64,000 bases of DNA, from assembly GCA_965220985.1 (NCBI GenBank), contig OZ244854.1, positions 310,001-374,000 on the forward strand. Reading direction: 5' to 3'. Below, piece by piece: positions 18,096 to 27,811 of this stretch. Source of the stretch: JAPPHA01 sp965220985. GTDB lineage: Bacteria; Pseudomonadota; Alphaproteobacteria; Rhodobacterales; Rhodobacteraceae. The notes under the pieces are model-generated. The model was not told the DNA's origin. It was given only the letters and a program-made list of their open reading frames with translations, and did not search any database. A program made the position numbers and the translations under genes. The first letter of the stretch is position 1. Each line of letters opens with the position of its first letter.

Positions 18096-19409
18096 ATGAC
18101 AGACGCCGACATCGGGGCAAAACCCGGAATTCCCGAACGGGCGGCAGCCCTCCACCAACTGCTCGGCGTGTTCCGCGACCGAAAGATGCTCGCTGACGAC
18201 TCACCGCATCGAAAGGCAAGAAAGCTCGAATCGAGTCAGAAGGCCGCAGCGCGGCGACTCGCCCATGCAGTTCTGCGCCACAATGACGCGCTCGAGGATG
18301 CCCTGTCGCGCTATCTCAGGCAAAAACCGCCTCTTGCGATCCATCTGATCCTCAAGATCATCGCGACCGATCTGCTCTTGCTCGAAACCGGCGCCCACGC
18401 CGCAGTCAACTGCGGTGTCGATCTTTCGCGAATGACCTCGCCTCGATCCGCACACCACAAATTGGTCAACGCAATTGGAAGGCGGTTGTCGAGCGACCGA
18501 GACCACATCGCACCTGGCGGCCGAATGGCACCCAATCGACTCCCCGGGCCGCTTCGGCGCGAGATTCGCGATCAATTTGGCATGAATGCGGTCGAGGGAA
18601 TCGAAAAGGCGCATGCGTCGCCAGCGCCGCTCGACCTGACCCCGCGCGATGCCGACGCCCGCCTTGAACTTGCCGAGCGACTGGACGCCCTTGTTCTTCC
18701 AACCGGAACCCTGCGCATCAGTCAGCCACGCGGACAGATCTCCGAACTGTTCGGCTACGACGAGGGTCGCTGGTGGGTGCAGGATGCCGCCGCCACTCTG
18801 CCAGCTCTCGCGCTTGATGCGGATCGAAGTGCTGATGTCCTTGATGTTTGCGCGGCGCCTGGAGGCAAGACGATGCAGCTTGCGGCGGTCGGTGCGACCG
18901 TCACTGCCCTCGACAAGTCACCCGCGAGGCTTCGCAGACTGGAAGCCAATCTACGCCGCACTGGTCTTGGGGCACGAATCGTCGCTGCCGACGCCTTGAC
19001 GTGGTCTCCGGAATCGCAATTCGACGCCGTGCTTGTCGATCCGCCGTGCACGGCAACCGGTACCATTCGCAGACACCCGGAACTCCCGTTCATCCGCGAT
19101 CTGAACGACATCGACGATCTGACGTCCTTGCAGGCCAATCTGCTCGACCGGGTGGCCGAATGGGTTTGCCCCGGTGGTCGACTGGTCATGAGCACCTGCT
19201 CGTTGCTGACAGCCGAAGGCGAAAGACAGGCAGAACAGTTTCTCGACCGGCATCCTGGCTGGATCATGGAGTCACTTGCGGGATCCTTGCCCGGTGTTCC
19301 AGAGGGTTGGATTCTGACGAGCGGCGCTATTCGAACACGGCCTGACCAATGGGCGGACCGTGGGGGGCTGGACGGCTTCTTTGTTGCGAGGTTTCGCCGC
19401 GCCGGTTGA
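18096..19409 (+). CDS. rsmB: 16S rRNA (cytosine-C5)-methyltransferase, RsmB/Sun family
   Basis: A 437-residue protein with an N-terminal NusB-like RNA-binding domain and a C-terminal Rossmann methyltransferase. The AdoMet motif is VLDVCAAPGGKTMQLA, motif IV is VDPPCTATGT with one conserved Cys, and motif VI MSTCSLLTAEGE carries the catalytic Cys. RsmB makes m5C967 in 16S rRNA. The ATG at 18096 follows GAG at a reasonable distance; an in-frame ATG at 18042 would add 18 residues with no family similarity. The usual downstream neighbours, the heparinase-like gene and purH, are separated from it by a toxin-antitoxin locus. Confidence 0.93.
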   Translation: MTDADIGAKPGIPERAAALHQLLGVFRDRKMLADDSPHRKARKLESSQKAAARRLAHAVLRHNDALEDALSRYLRQKPPLAIHLILKIIATDLLLLETGAHAAVNCGVDLSRMTSPRSAHHKLVNAIGRRLSSDRDHIAPGGRMAPNRLPGPLRREIRDQFGMNAVEGIEKAHASPAPLDLTPRDADARLELAERLDALVLPTGTLRISQPRGQISELFGYDEGRWWVQDAAATLPALALDADRSADVLDVCAAPGGKTMQLAAVGATVTALDKSPARLRRLEANLRRTGLGARIVAADALTWSPESQFDAVLVDPPCTATGTIRRHPELPFIRDLNDIDDLTSLQANLLDRVAEWVCPGGRLVMSTCSLLTAEGERQAEQFLDRHPGWIMESLAGSLPGVPEGWILTSGAIRTRPDQWADRGGLDGFFVARFRRAG

Positions 19410-19605
19410 TGCCCGCCCGACAGGGTCAATTCGTCGATGCGATCAGCTTGTCCGAACCGGTGTGACCGACCCCGATGGCAGCTATTCCCGCATGGAACCG
19501 AAGCGGAGACCGCCCCGCTCGACCTGATGGAGTTGCGACGGGTTCAACCGAAACCCTGATGGCGCTCGGGCGCGCACTGGCCCATGGACAGATAAAGTCG
19601 GTGGG

Positions 19606-19980
19606 TCATTCAACCTTGCCCAGCAACACGTCGGCCGGGATGTCGAGCTTCTCGTGGAGCGCCCGCATCATGTCCAACGATGGGTTGCACTCTCCGTTCA
19701 GGACCTCCGAAACCCGGGACTTCGGGAAGCCAATCATGTCAGCAAGTTGACTGCGATTGATCCCAAGCTGATCGATGCGAAACTCGATCGCCTCGAGGGG
19801 TGTCGGACGCTCGACCGGGAAAAGCTCGCTTTCGTATTTCTCAACCAGGATTGCCAGCGCTTCAAGGTGACGGACATCATCTTCTGGAAGATTAGCCTTC
19901 AACATCAGCGCATCGATCTGTTCCATGGCCCAAGCATGATCCGCTGCGGTCTTGATGGGTCTGATGTCTGGCTTTTCCAT
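19606..19980 (-). CDS. higA: HigA-type antitoxin with HTH domain
   Basis: A 124-residue protein beginning MEKPDIRPIKTAADHAWAM with the typical HigA N-terminal helix region, followed by a helix-turn-helix (RSQLADMIGFPKSRVSEVL, about residues 76-94) and the tail SLDMMRALHEKLDIPADVLL. HigA binds and inhibits HigB and represses the operon. The start overlaps the 3' end of the damaged toxin frame. On the opposite strand to the flanking rsmB and heparinase genes. Confidence 0.88.
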   Translation of the reverse strand: MEKPDIRPIKTAADHAWAMEQIDALMLKANLPEDDVRHLEALAILVEKYESELFPVERPTPLEAIEFRIDQLGINRSQLADMIGFPKSRVSEVLNGECNPSLDMMRALHEKLDIPADVLLGKVE

Positions 19981-20174
19981 GTGACTGCTCCTGCGTTGAT
20001 TTCATCGTACTTGTTGCAAGTGCCGATGAACTCGATCTTGATGACCCCTGCTTGGCAGTTGATCCCAACGACGAGTCTGAAGGGTTGATCCTTGATGCCG
20101 AAGATCGTGACTCTGTTGCCTTTGCCGACAAGTCTTTGCCTGTTGCCCATCCGGCAATTCCCAACAATTGCCAA
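19905..20174 (-). pseudogene. higB: HigB-type toxin gene, 5' part lost or scrambled
   Basis: The 89-codon frame contains the C-terminal core of a HigB mRNA interferase: GKGNRVTIFGIKDQPFRLVV, then GINCQAGVIKIEFIGTCNKYDEINA. HigB toxins are normally about 95-110 residues with two N-terminal helices of some 45 residues before this core; here only about 17 unrelated residues precede it, and no neighbouring frame supplies a clear replacement. The frame also runs on past the expected C-terminus into higA (…AVTWKS and beyond). I read this as a toxin inactivated at its 5' end, but an unusually short functional toxin cannot be excluded. Confidence 0.5.
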
Positions 20175-20715
20175 TCTGATGACTGGCGCGAGGAATAAAG
20201 TTCACCATCACTGATTGAAAGGTGATACTGATCCAGGAGCCCCAACTTTCGTCAGAATCTTCGATGAATTCGCCTCGCAACCGGTTCGCTTCGTCGTTTG
20301 CTGTTTTGTCGCAAACGCGTGCAGTGTACCTGTCAATCGAACACGGAAACGGAATGAGCGCAGGCGCGAGACATCCAATCATGCGGTCTTGTTGGTTACA
20401 TCTCGGAGCAATGCGAACAGTCTGCGTCCGGCTGTTGCCGCGCCAACATGGCTTGAAAAGCAGGCTCATTCGACACCTCGATTTCGTTCGGAATCTCGCA
20501 GAGGCATTCGGAAGCGCTTGCCATTTCCTCCCGGCGCCCAGCCATGGGCTGGTCAGAAGTTCGGTCGCGCCAAATGACATGCGTCAGTCCCGAAACGCCC
20601 CCTCCGTCTCGCCTGAGCCCAAGAAACTCCTCCGTCGTCCGAGAAAAAACTCAGCCCGACCCGTGGCAGCCAACATCAACCGCTTGCTTCGACATGCCAA
20701 CCGGATCTGTCCAGA
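20175..20715. other. Spacer between higBA and the heparinase-like gene
   Basis: About 540 bases with no supported gene. Open frames exist on both strands (for example 20222-20731 plus) but show no recognisable domain, no convincing ribosome-binding site and a composition unlike the neighbours. It probably holds the higBA promoter and residue of the insertion that separated rsmB from the next gene. Confidence 0.4.
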
Positions 20716-22407
20716 ATGGCTCCAAGTCTGAAATCACTGCGCAATCGCATCAGGGCGGCGGGCGACGCACGGGCCGTCCGCAAGTCGTTGCGTCATCCGG
20801 CCGATTCCGTGACCGGATACAGGCCTCTCCCGAAACCGTCCGGGAATGCAGTTCTCGGCGAAGCCGCAACCGAGGGAACATTCTTGTTCGGCGGCCGCGA
20901 ATTCTCGACGGGCAATGGGTCGATCTGGGATCTCAAGCTCAGATCACCGGCACATTTCAATCTCCTGCACAGTTTCGGCTGGCTCGATGACCTCGCAGCC
21001 GACGGCTCGCGTCGCGCGCGGATTCGTGCCGCGACCTCGACACTTCAATGGATCGAGCGTTTCGGGAACGGCCAACCGGTCGAATACTGGGCTCCCGCCA
21101 TAACCGGGCAGCGGATCACACGCTGGTTGAATCACTTCGACTTTCTCACCGCCGCGATGAACCCGCGCGAAACAGCAAGTTTCGAGACTTCGCTGACCCA
21201 TCAGACCTGGTTTTTGAACAAGCGGGCACGATCATCGCCTGCGGGTGTTCCCTCCCTTGAAGCGCTGACAGGCCTGATCCTCGGCATTGCCGCTTTCGAA
21301 CTTCGCCCAGGCCTCATGGATCGAGCGTCGCGCTGGCTGTCCACGTGGGCGGCAAGAAACATCGACCCGGATGGCGGAATCGCGACGAGGAATCCGCAGC
21401 AACTGGCGCGCGTGCTGGTTCTCCTGTCGAGTGCGACCGATGCCATTCGAGCCCGTGACCAGGAGCCCGATCAGTCATGTCTCGACGCGATGCACCGGGT
21501 CGCAAACGCCGTCAGGAGGCTTCGTCTGGGAAACGGTGCACTCGCGCGGTTTCACGGCGGTGATGCCGGTGCGGTTGCGCAGATCGATCATGCGATCGCG
21601 GGCTTCCCCCACGCGCCCGAGTTCAGCAAGACATCGCCCATGGGATTCACCAGATTGACCAATGGCGGATCAGTCATGGTCGTCGACACGGCACAGTGGC
21701 CGCTCAGGGCAGATCCGCAGACCGCGTTTTGCTCCACGCTCGCTTTCGAGTTCACGTCAGGGCGGATCCCCTTGCTGATCAACGCAGGGCCCGCAATCCT
21801 CGAGGATGCGGACAGCGCGGACTTCGCGAGATCGCCAGCCGGCCACAACACGCTGTGGATCGCCGAAGGCCTCTATCCTCTCGATGCACCCCCGATCAGG
21901 CCCGACCCGCCACAATCGGTCATCGCCGAAACCGAAGTCGATCACCGCGGAACGGAACTCTGGTGCCAGCATGACGGATACGCAAAGGAGATCGGGTTCA
22001 TCCACGAACGCACGATCGAGTTGACAGACCACGGGTATGCTCTGCGAGGCGACGATCGCCTGTTGCCGGCGGGTCAGGATAGCAGCGGAAAGTACGGGAC
22101 ATCGAATGCAGAACAGAATGGGGGAAACGGATACACCGTCCTGATCGGTTTCTGCGTGCATCCTGACGTCAAGGTCCGCGTTGACAGTGACGACAGCGTC
22201 GTTCATCTCGTGCTCCCGAACGAAGAGACTTGGCGGTTCGGAATGTCCGGCGGGACGCTGGCCCTTCTCCCTGCAACCGTGATGGACCCGGATCGCCTCG
22301 AACTGGTCTCCACTTCCAGGATCGTGGTGTCATCCCGTGTCAGCCCGGACGGGAGTCGCGTGCTGTGGTGGTTCGTGTGCACGGAAAAAGGCCGGCATCC
22401 GATCTGA
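20716..22407 (+). CDS. Heparinase II/III family protein
   Basis: A 563-residue protein with an alpha/alpha-toroid half (NLLHSFGWLDDLAADGSRRA, then WIERFGNG and FDFLTAAM) and a C-terminal beta-sandwich (FTRLTNGGSVMVVDTA, SPAGHNTLWIAEG). The family includes polysaccharide lyases, but this subgroup, found beside rsmB and purH in alphaproteobacteria, has not been tied to a substrate as far as I know. No signal peptide is evident, so a cytoplasmic or atypically exported protein is possible. Weak ribosome-binding site before the ATG. Confidence 0.88.
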   Translation: MAPSLKSLRNRIRAAGDARAVRKSLRHPADSVTGYRPLPKPSGNAVLGEAATEGTFLFGGREFSTGNGSIWDLKLRSPAHFNLLHSFGWLDDLAADGSRRARIRAATSTLQWIERFGNGQPVEYWAPAITGQRITRWLNHFDFLTAAMNPRETASFETSLTHQTWFLNKRARSSPAGVPSLEALTGLILGIAAFELRPGLMDRASRWLSTWAARNIDPDGGIATRNPQQLARVLVLLSSATDAIRARDQEPDQSCLDAMHRVANAVRRLRLGNGALARFHGGDAGAVAQIDHAIAGFPHAPEFSKTSPMGFTRLTNGGSVMVVDTAQWPLRADPQTAFCSTLAFEFTSGRIPLLINAGPAILEDADSADFARSPAGHNTLWIAEGLYPLDAPPIRPDPPQSVIAETEVDHRGTELWCQHDGYAKEIGFIHERTIELTDHGYALRGDDRLLPAGQDSSGKYGTSNAEQNGGNGYTVLIGFCVHPDVKVRVDSDDSVVHLVLPNEETWRFGMSGGTLALLPATVMDPDRLELVSTSRIVVSSRVSPDGSRVLWWFVCTEKGRHPI

Positions 22408-22544
22408 TTCCAGCGCTCGAATGAATGATCAGTGACAGCGGCGCTGCCCGCTCGACAATCACGCGCAAGACAGGTTAACGCGTGCCGGGCTTCGGTCTCG
22501 CTGACCATGATGCGAGGCCGACCAACATGAAGGACGGTTTGAAC

Positions 22545-24179
22545 ATGGCGACAAAGGCGGCATCTCGAGATGGGTACACCGAGGGCGACCTCGTCCGCGT
22601 GCGGCGGGCGCTGATCTCGGTGTCCGACAAGTCGGGCCTCGAACAGCTGGTTGCAGCGCTGCGACAGCACGACGTCGAAATTATCTCGACAGGCGCGACG
22701 GCTTCGACCATCGAGGCAGCGGGTGCCGAAGTCAGAGCAGTGTCGGACGTGACTGGGCACCCGGAGATTCTCGATGGACGGGTGAAGACACTTCATCCCC
22801 GGATCCATGGCGGGCTGCTCGCCGACACCGGAAAGGACTCGCATCTGCGCGAAATGGCCGACCACGGCATCGAGCCCGTGCAGCTTCTTATCGTCAATCT
22901 CTACCCCTTCGAAAACACCATCGCCTCCGGGTCGAACCCCGAGGATTGCATCGAGAACATCGACATTGGCGGACCCGCAATGATCCGGGCGGCTGCCAAG
23001 AATCACGCAAATGTCTGCACGGTCACCGATCGCGAAGATTACGACCGGTTGATCGAGGAGCTGGAGGCAACCGGGGGTGGAACCTCGATGGCGTTTCGCA
23101 GGCAAATGGCCGAAGTCGCCTTTGCGCGAACAGCCGCCTACGATTCGGTGATCGCGGACTGGATGGCACGCCAAAGCGACAATGAATCGCCGCGCCGCAG
23201 GAAAACAGTCGCCGGCCGGTTCGTCCAAACATTGCGCTACGGCGAGAACCCCCATCAGCAAGCGGCGGTCTATTCCGACGGCTCGGGGCACCCCGGCGTG
23301 CTCGCGGCGCGGCAGCTGCAGGGCAAGGAGCTGTCATACAACAACTACTGCGACCTCGACGCCGGCCTCGCGCTGATTTCGGATTTCCCGACAGACGAGT
23401 TTGGCGCTGCATGTGCCATCATCAAGCATGGCAATCCGTGCGGAGTCGCATGCCGGCCGACGGTACTGGACGCCTACCGCGCCGCATTGGATTGCGATCG
23501 CGACTCGGCCTTTGGTGGGATCGTCGTCGTCAACAGCGAGCTCACCCTGGACGTCGCAGAGGCCATTGCCGGGCTGTTCACCGAGGTCGTCTCTGCCCCT
23601 TCCGTCTCCCCCGGTGCGGCGCAGGCGCTTGCGTCCAAGAGCAACCTCCGGCTCCTCGAGGTCAACCCGACATCGGGACTGGGGCGTCCTCGCGAGGCCC
23701 TGCGCCCGATTGTCGGCGGCTTTCTCGTTCAGGATTCGGGAGATCATTCGCCAACGCCAGATGCCGCCGCTCTGAAGACCGTCACCGACAGGCATCCATC
23801 GGATGATGAAGTCGCCGACATGATGTTTGCCTGGCGGGTTGTCAGGCACGTCAGGTCCAATGCGATCGTCTATTGCCGAGACCGGACCACCGTCGGGATC
23901 GGCGCCGGCCAGATGAGCCGGGTGGACAGCGCTCGCATCGCTGCCTGGAAGGCCCGCGAAGCGACAGAAGACGACTCGGGCAACAGCCCATCTGCGGGGC
24001 TGGTGGCCGCGTCGGACGCATTCCTGCCATTCTCGGATTCCGTGACCCAATTGGCCGAGGCCGGTGTTACCGCACTCATTCAACCGGGTGGGTCGCGTCG
24101 CGACGCCGAGGTCATCGAGGCCGCAAACGCGGCCGGGATCGCAATGGTGTTCACCGGGGTCCGCCAGTTCAGCCATTGA
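22545..24179 (+). CDS. purH: Bifunctional AICAR transformylase / IMP cyclohydrolase
   Basis: A 544-residue PurH. The N-terminal IMP cyclohydrolase (MGS-like) domain starts RRALISVSDKSG and contains DGRVKTLHPRIHGG; the transformylase domain carries LRYGENPHQQAA, AIIKHGNPCG and DSAFGGIVVVN. It performs the last two steps of purine synthesis. ATG 22545 (AAGGAC upstream) is chosen; an in-frame ATG at 22527 adds six residues and also has GAGG before it, so the exact start is open. Confidence 0.97.
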   Translation: MATKAASRDGYTEGDLVRVRRALISVSDKSGLEQLVAALRQHDVEIISTGATASTIEAAGAEVRAVSDVTGHPEILDGRVKTLHPRIHGGLLADTGKDSHLREMADHGIEPVQLLIVNLYPFENTIASGSNPEDCIENIDIGGPAMIRAAAKNHANVCTVTDREDYDRLIEELEATGGGTSMAFRRQMAEVAFARTAAYDSVIADWMARQSDNESPRRRKTVAGRFVQTLRYGENPHQQAAVYSDGSGHPGVLAARQLQGKELSYNNYCDLDAGLALISDFPTDEFGAACAIIKHGNPCGVACRPTVLDAYRAALDCDRDSAFGGIVVVNSELTLDVAEAIAGLFTEVVSAPSVSPGAAQALASKSNLRLLEVNPTSGLGRPREALRPIVGGFLVQDSGDHSPTPDAAALKTVTDRHPSDDEVADMMFAWRVVRHVRSNAIVYCRDRTTVGIGAGQMSRVDSARIAAWKAREATEDDSGNSPSAGLVAASDAFLPFSDSVTQLAEAGVTALIQPGGSRRDAEVIEAANAAGIAMVFTGVRQFSH

Positions 24180-24285
24180 GGCGGTTGGCCCGACCCCGAT
24201 GATCGGCAATCAGCGCCGAGGACGGCCCTTCGGTCCACCCCCGGCATCAATCACGCTTGCAGACTGAAGGGTTGCGGCGTCCCGA

Positions 24286-25392
24286 TCACTTTTCGGCCAC
24301 AAGCACGCCGCGCTCGATCTGGTCGGCCTCGATCGACTCGAAGAGCGCCTGGAAATTGCCTTCGCCGAAGCCTTCGTCACCCTTGCGCTGAATGAACTCG
24401 AAAAAGATGGGGCCAACGACAGTCTTCGAGAAAATCTGCAAAAGCACCTTGGTCGTTCCACCGTCAACCACACCCTCGCCGTCAATCAGGATTCCGTGCT
24501 TCATCATTCGCTCGATGGGCTCGGAGTGCCCGTGAACACGGTCGTGCGACATGGTGTAGTAGGTCTTCGGCGGAGCCGGCATGAACTCGATTCCGTTTTC
24601 CGCGATAGTATCGACCGATCCGTAGATGTCCTCCGTGCCCACGGCGACGTGCTGGATGCCCTCGCCCTTGTATTCGCGCAGGTATTCCTCGATCTGGCTG
24701 TGATCGTCCGCGCTCTCGTTGATCGGGATGCGGATCTTTCCATCAGGTGACGTCAACGCCCGCGAGAACAGCCCGGTCTGTTTACCCTTGATGTCGAAGA
24801 AACGGATTTCCTGGAAATTGAACGCCTTGACGTAAAAGTCGTACCAGGTGCTCATGTTTCCGCGAACGACATTGTGGGTCAGGTGGTCGAGGTAGTGGAA
24901 ACCGGCGCCGCGCGGTTTCGGGTTCGGCTCGGCGATCCAGTCGAATTCCGCCTCGTAGCAGGATCCGCCTTCGCCGTAAGTCTCGACGAAATACAGCAGC
25001 GACCCACCGATCCCGACCACGGCCGGCACGTCCAGCGTTCTGTCCGGCCCGGTGTACTCTTCCGCACCCTGGTCGAGTGCGCATTTCAGAGCGTGCTGGG
25101 CGTCCACGACCCGCCACGCCATCGAAGGCGCGCAGGGCCCGTGGGCATCGACAAACCGCCGGGCATGGCAATCGTCATGGTTGTTGACGATGAGGTTGAT
25201 GTCACCCTGTCGGTAGACGGTGATATCCCGTTCGCGATGCTTTGCGACCGCGACGTAACCCATACCCTTGAACAGATCGTGCAGCCGGTCTGCATCAGGA
25301 TGGGCAAATTCGACGAATTCGAAGCCGTCCGTTCCGGCAACGTTGACGTCGTCGATTCTGGCTTTTGGTGCGTTATGTGGGAAAGGACCCAT
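24286..25392 (-). CDS. hpd: 4-hydroxyphenylpyruvate dioxygenase
   Basis: A 368-residue HPPD with two vicinal-oxygen-chelate domains. The iron ligands are visible: His in LDHLTHNVVRGN, His in GIQHVAVGTEDI and Glu in IFFEFIQRKGDEGFGEGNF. It converts 4-hydroxyphenylpyruvate to homogentisate in tyrosine breakdown. The ATG at 25392 is preceded by AGGAG; the frame extends further upstream without family similarity. No homogentisate dioxygenase or maleylacetoacetate isomerase gene is nearby, so the pathway continues elsewhere. Convergent with purH. Confidence 0.96.
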   Translation of the reverse strand: MGPFPHNAPKARIDDVNVAGTDGFEFVEFAHPDADRLHDLFKGMGYVAVAKHRERDITVYRQGDINLIVNNHDDCHARRFVDAHGPCAPSMAWRVVDAQHALKCALDQGAEEYTGPDRTLDVPAVVGIGGSLLYFVETYGEGGSCYEAEFDWIAEPNPKPRGAGFHYLDHLTHNVVRGNMSTWYDFYVKAFNFQEIRFFDIKGKQTGLFSRALTSPDGKIRIPINESADDHSQIEEYLREYKGEGIQHVAVGTEDIYGSVDTIAENGIEFMPAPPKTYYTMSHDRVHGHSEPIERMMKHGILIDGEGVVDGGTTKVLLQIFSKTVVGPIFFEFIQRKGDEGFGEGNFQALFESIEADQIERGVLVAEK

Positions 25393-25743
25393 GGTCGTGC
25401 TCCTGTTTTCGGCCGCACGTACGTGCCCTTCGCGCGACAAAACAAGATCCCGGCCCGCGGGGATTGGCTGTTCATCAACCCTTTTCGGGGCGACAGTTCC
25501 AATCGTCCTTTTGTCGCACAGCTGGCGTCGTTTTGTCAATGTTTCGGAACGATTTCACGAACTGAGATCTTTACGACATGCTCGATTTCGGCAGGCCAAT
25601 CGCTGAAAAATGAGTGATCCCCGAGGCCAAGGTCCAAATTCGTCCAACGAAGACCCGTGCAGGGCCATGCGATTTGTGTTCGGTCTTGATATGTCGGATG
25701 ACGGACATGGCAGGATGACCGCCCTCATCCGATGAGGTCACAA
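25393..25743. promoter_or_regulatory. Divergent spacer between hpd and the AAA-ATPase-like gene
   Basis: A 351-base region with lower GC than the flanks; it must contain the hpd promoter (minus) and that of the next gene (plus). An AT-rich TTTTGTCAATGTTTCGG stretch near 25530 is a plausible promoter area, but no elements are assigned. Confidence 0.4.
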
Positions 25744-27309
25744 ATGAAACGTCGCCACCTTCCGATCGGCATCCAGGATTTTCCCAAACTTCGGAAAAAG
25801 GACTCCTACTATGTCGACAAGACTCCGCTCATTCGGAAGTTGGTTGACAAGGGCGACTACTATTTTCTTTCCCGGCCACGGCGTTTCGGCAAGAGCCTTC
25901 TGATCAGCACGCTGAAATCTCTGTTCGAATGCGATGAAGAACTATTTCGTGGCCTCGACATCCATGACAATTGGAACTGGTCGACGCCTCACCCGGTCGT
26001 GCGCTTGAGCTTCGGCGGAAAGTACAGTGCCGCAGATGATCTTGAGGGCAACATTCTCACTCAGTTGACGCACGCAGAACAAGCTGCCGGGCTGGAGTTG
26101 ACGAACGTCCCGAACACCGGACCGGAACGCCTGCAAAATCTTCTTTTTCACCTTCACCGATCCACCGATCGCCGTGTCGTCGTGCTGGTGGACGAGTACG
26201 ACAAGCCGATCCTCGATGTGCTCAAGGACACTGAGCGGGCGGAGGCCAATCGGGATTATCTGTGTGGCTTCTACGGCATCATCAAGGACATGGATGAGCA
26301 AGTCCGCTTCGTCTTCGTCACCGGCGTGAGCATGTTCTCGAAGGGCAGCCTGTTTTCGGGCCTCAACAACCTCAAGGACATCAGCCTTGACCCGCGCTAC
26401 GGCACCATTTGCGGCTACACCGAAAACGATCTCGATAGGGTGTTCGCACCGGAGCTTTTTGAACTGGACCGGGATGAGATCCGGAAGTGGTACAAAGGCT
26501 ACAACTGGCTTGGCGACGAGCGGGTCTACAACCCTTTTGATTTGCTGTTGCTGTTCGACGAACGACGTTTCCAGCCCTTCTGGTACAGGACCGGTTCCAC
26601 GAAGTTTCTGTTCGACAAGCTGATGGAAGCGTCCATCACCCCGATGGATCTCGAGAACCGGATGACCGACATTGAGCTTGTCTCGAAGTTCGATGTCGAG
26701 GACATCAAGATCGAGGCCCTGATGTTCCAGACCGGGTACCTGACCATCGCAGAAGAACTTGGAGACGAGTTCGAGAGTCTTTTCCGGCTGGACTACCCAA
26801 ATGTCGAGGTTCAACGCAGCCTGAGCCGTGGGCTGCTCGATTATCTGGGCAAAGAATCTGTTGACGTGATGCACGAGGGCCGGGGCTTCCGCGAGTGTCT
26901 GGAGGCCAACGATTTTCCGGGGTTCGCTGATCGTCTTCGCGCCTATCTTTCGGGGATCCCCTACCAGTTGCACGCGAGTGGCAACCTCGCCCGTTACGAG
27001 GCGTGGTATGCGAGCCTTTTGTACATGTGTTTTCGAACGATTGGCGCTGACGTCCGGGTCGAGGAGTCATCGAGCCGCGGTCGGGCAGACATGGTCGTCC
27101 TCAGCGGCGGTCAAATATTCGTTCACGAGTTCAAAATGGCGGATGGTGACGACGATGCGGCGTCAGCGCTGGACGCTGCCATCTCGCAGATGCGCGAGCG
27201 GGGATATGCCGAGAAATACCGCGATCGTGGCGAACCGATCCACCTGATCGGCGTGGCCTGCGGGGGCGAGGCGAAGAACGTCCTCGACATCCGGGTCGAG
27301 ACCGCCTGA
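25744..27309 (+). CDS. AAA-ATPase-like protein with C-terminal PD-(D/E)XK nuclease domain (DUF1703 group)
   Basis: A 521-residue protein. It begins with the conserved PIGIQDFPKLRKKDSYYVDK and has a P-loop variant SRPRRFGKSLLIST, a Walker B-like VVVLVDEYDKPIL, and a sensor region FVFVTGVSMFSKGSLFSGLN. The C-terminal part has the nuclease-like motif SSRGRADMVV with VHEFKMA, the expected D…ExK spacing. This AAA-ATPase_like plus PD-(D/E)XK architecture is common in copies across bacteria and often proposed to act in defence or mobile elements; its substrate is unknown. GAGGT 5 bases before the ATG at 25744 decides the start over ATG 25732. It stands alone and is less GC-rich than its neighbours, which suggests acquisition. 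Confidence 0.88.
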   Translation: MKRRHLPIGIQDFPKLRKKDSYYVDKTPLIRKLVDKGDYYFLSRPRRFGKSLLISTLKSLFECDEELFRGLDIHDNWNWSTPHPVVRLSFGGKYSAADDLEGNILTQLTHAEQAAGLELTNVPNTGPERLQNLLFHLHRSTDRRVVVLVDEYDKPILDVLKDTERAEANRDYLCGFYGIIKDMDEQVRFVFVTGVSMFSKGSLFSGLNNLKDISLDPRYGTICGYTENDLDRVFAPELFELDRDEIRKWYKGYNWLGDERVYNPFDLLLLFDERRFQPFWYRTGSTKFLFDKLMEASITPMDLENRMTDIELVSKFDVEDIKIEALMFQTGYLTIAEELGDEFESLFRLDYPNVEVQRSLSRGLLDYLGKESVDVMHEGRGFRECLEANDFPGFADRLRAYLSGIPYQLHASGNLARYEAWYASLLYMCFRTIGADVRVEESSSRGRADMVVLSGGQIFVHEFKMADGDDDAASALDAAISQMRERGYAEKYRDRGEPIHLIGVACGGEAKNVLDIRVETA

Positions 27310-27811
27310 AATCTGCATCGATTGCGCAGGCCCGAGAACAGGCCGAAGCGCCGCAGCCCTTCAGATTGCGGTTCTCGGACGGGGTGAATCCTTGCGATCC
27401 GGGTTTGTCTGCTCACTTGCGCGACGCCGATGTCCGCACAATCGGTCAAGACGTCATGCCCTCGCCGAACGATTGCGATGAAGGACGGTATGGCTCGTTC
27501 AGAGGCAACAGTCTCGCCGAACGACCCGCCTTGGATCCGTGATTGTCATTTGTCACGGCAGCGGAAAACGCGCCCGGAATCCCGCACCCAAGACAGTGTC
27601 AGCGGTCAATCGCCGGGATGGCGCGAAACTGGTTTCTGATACCCCGAAATGCCGACCCCGCCTGAGAGCGGCAAACTGCAACCATCGTTCTGGATGGAGA
27701 GCCGTTGCGGGACCCAAGGCCAACAATGACAACGATAAAATTCCCTTGTTCAACGCATCCCGAGACAGCCACGCGTTCAAGAATCACGCGAGTTCGCCTT
27801 CGGACTCCACA
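27310..27811. other. 502-base spacer without a supported gene
   Basis: Convergent ends of the ATPase-like gene (plus) and a metallophosphoesterase (minus). Open frames are short or continue as shadows of the phosphoesterase. No RNA gene, repeat or terminator with a U-tract was recognised. Confidence 0.4.

Noticed and set aside
20222..20731. A 169-codon plus frame before the heparinase-like gene
   Set aside because: No ribosome-binding site, no domain, composition unlike neighbours, and it overlaps the start of the heparinase-like gene in another frame.
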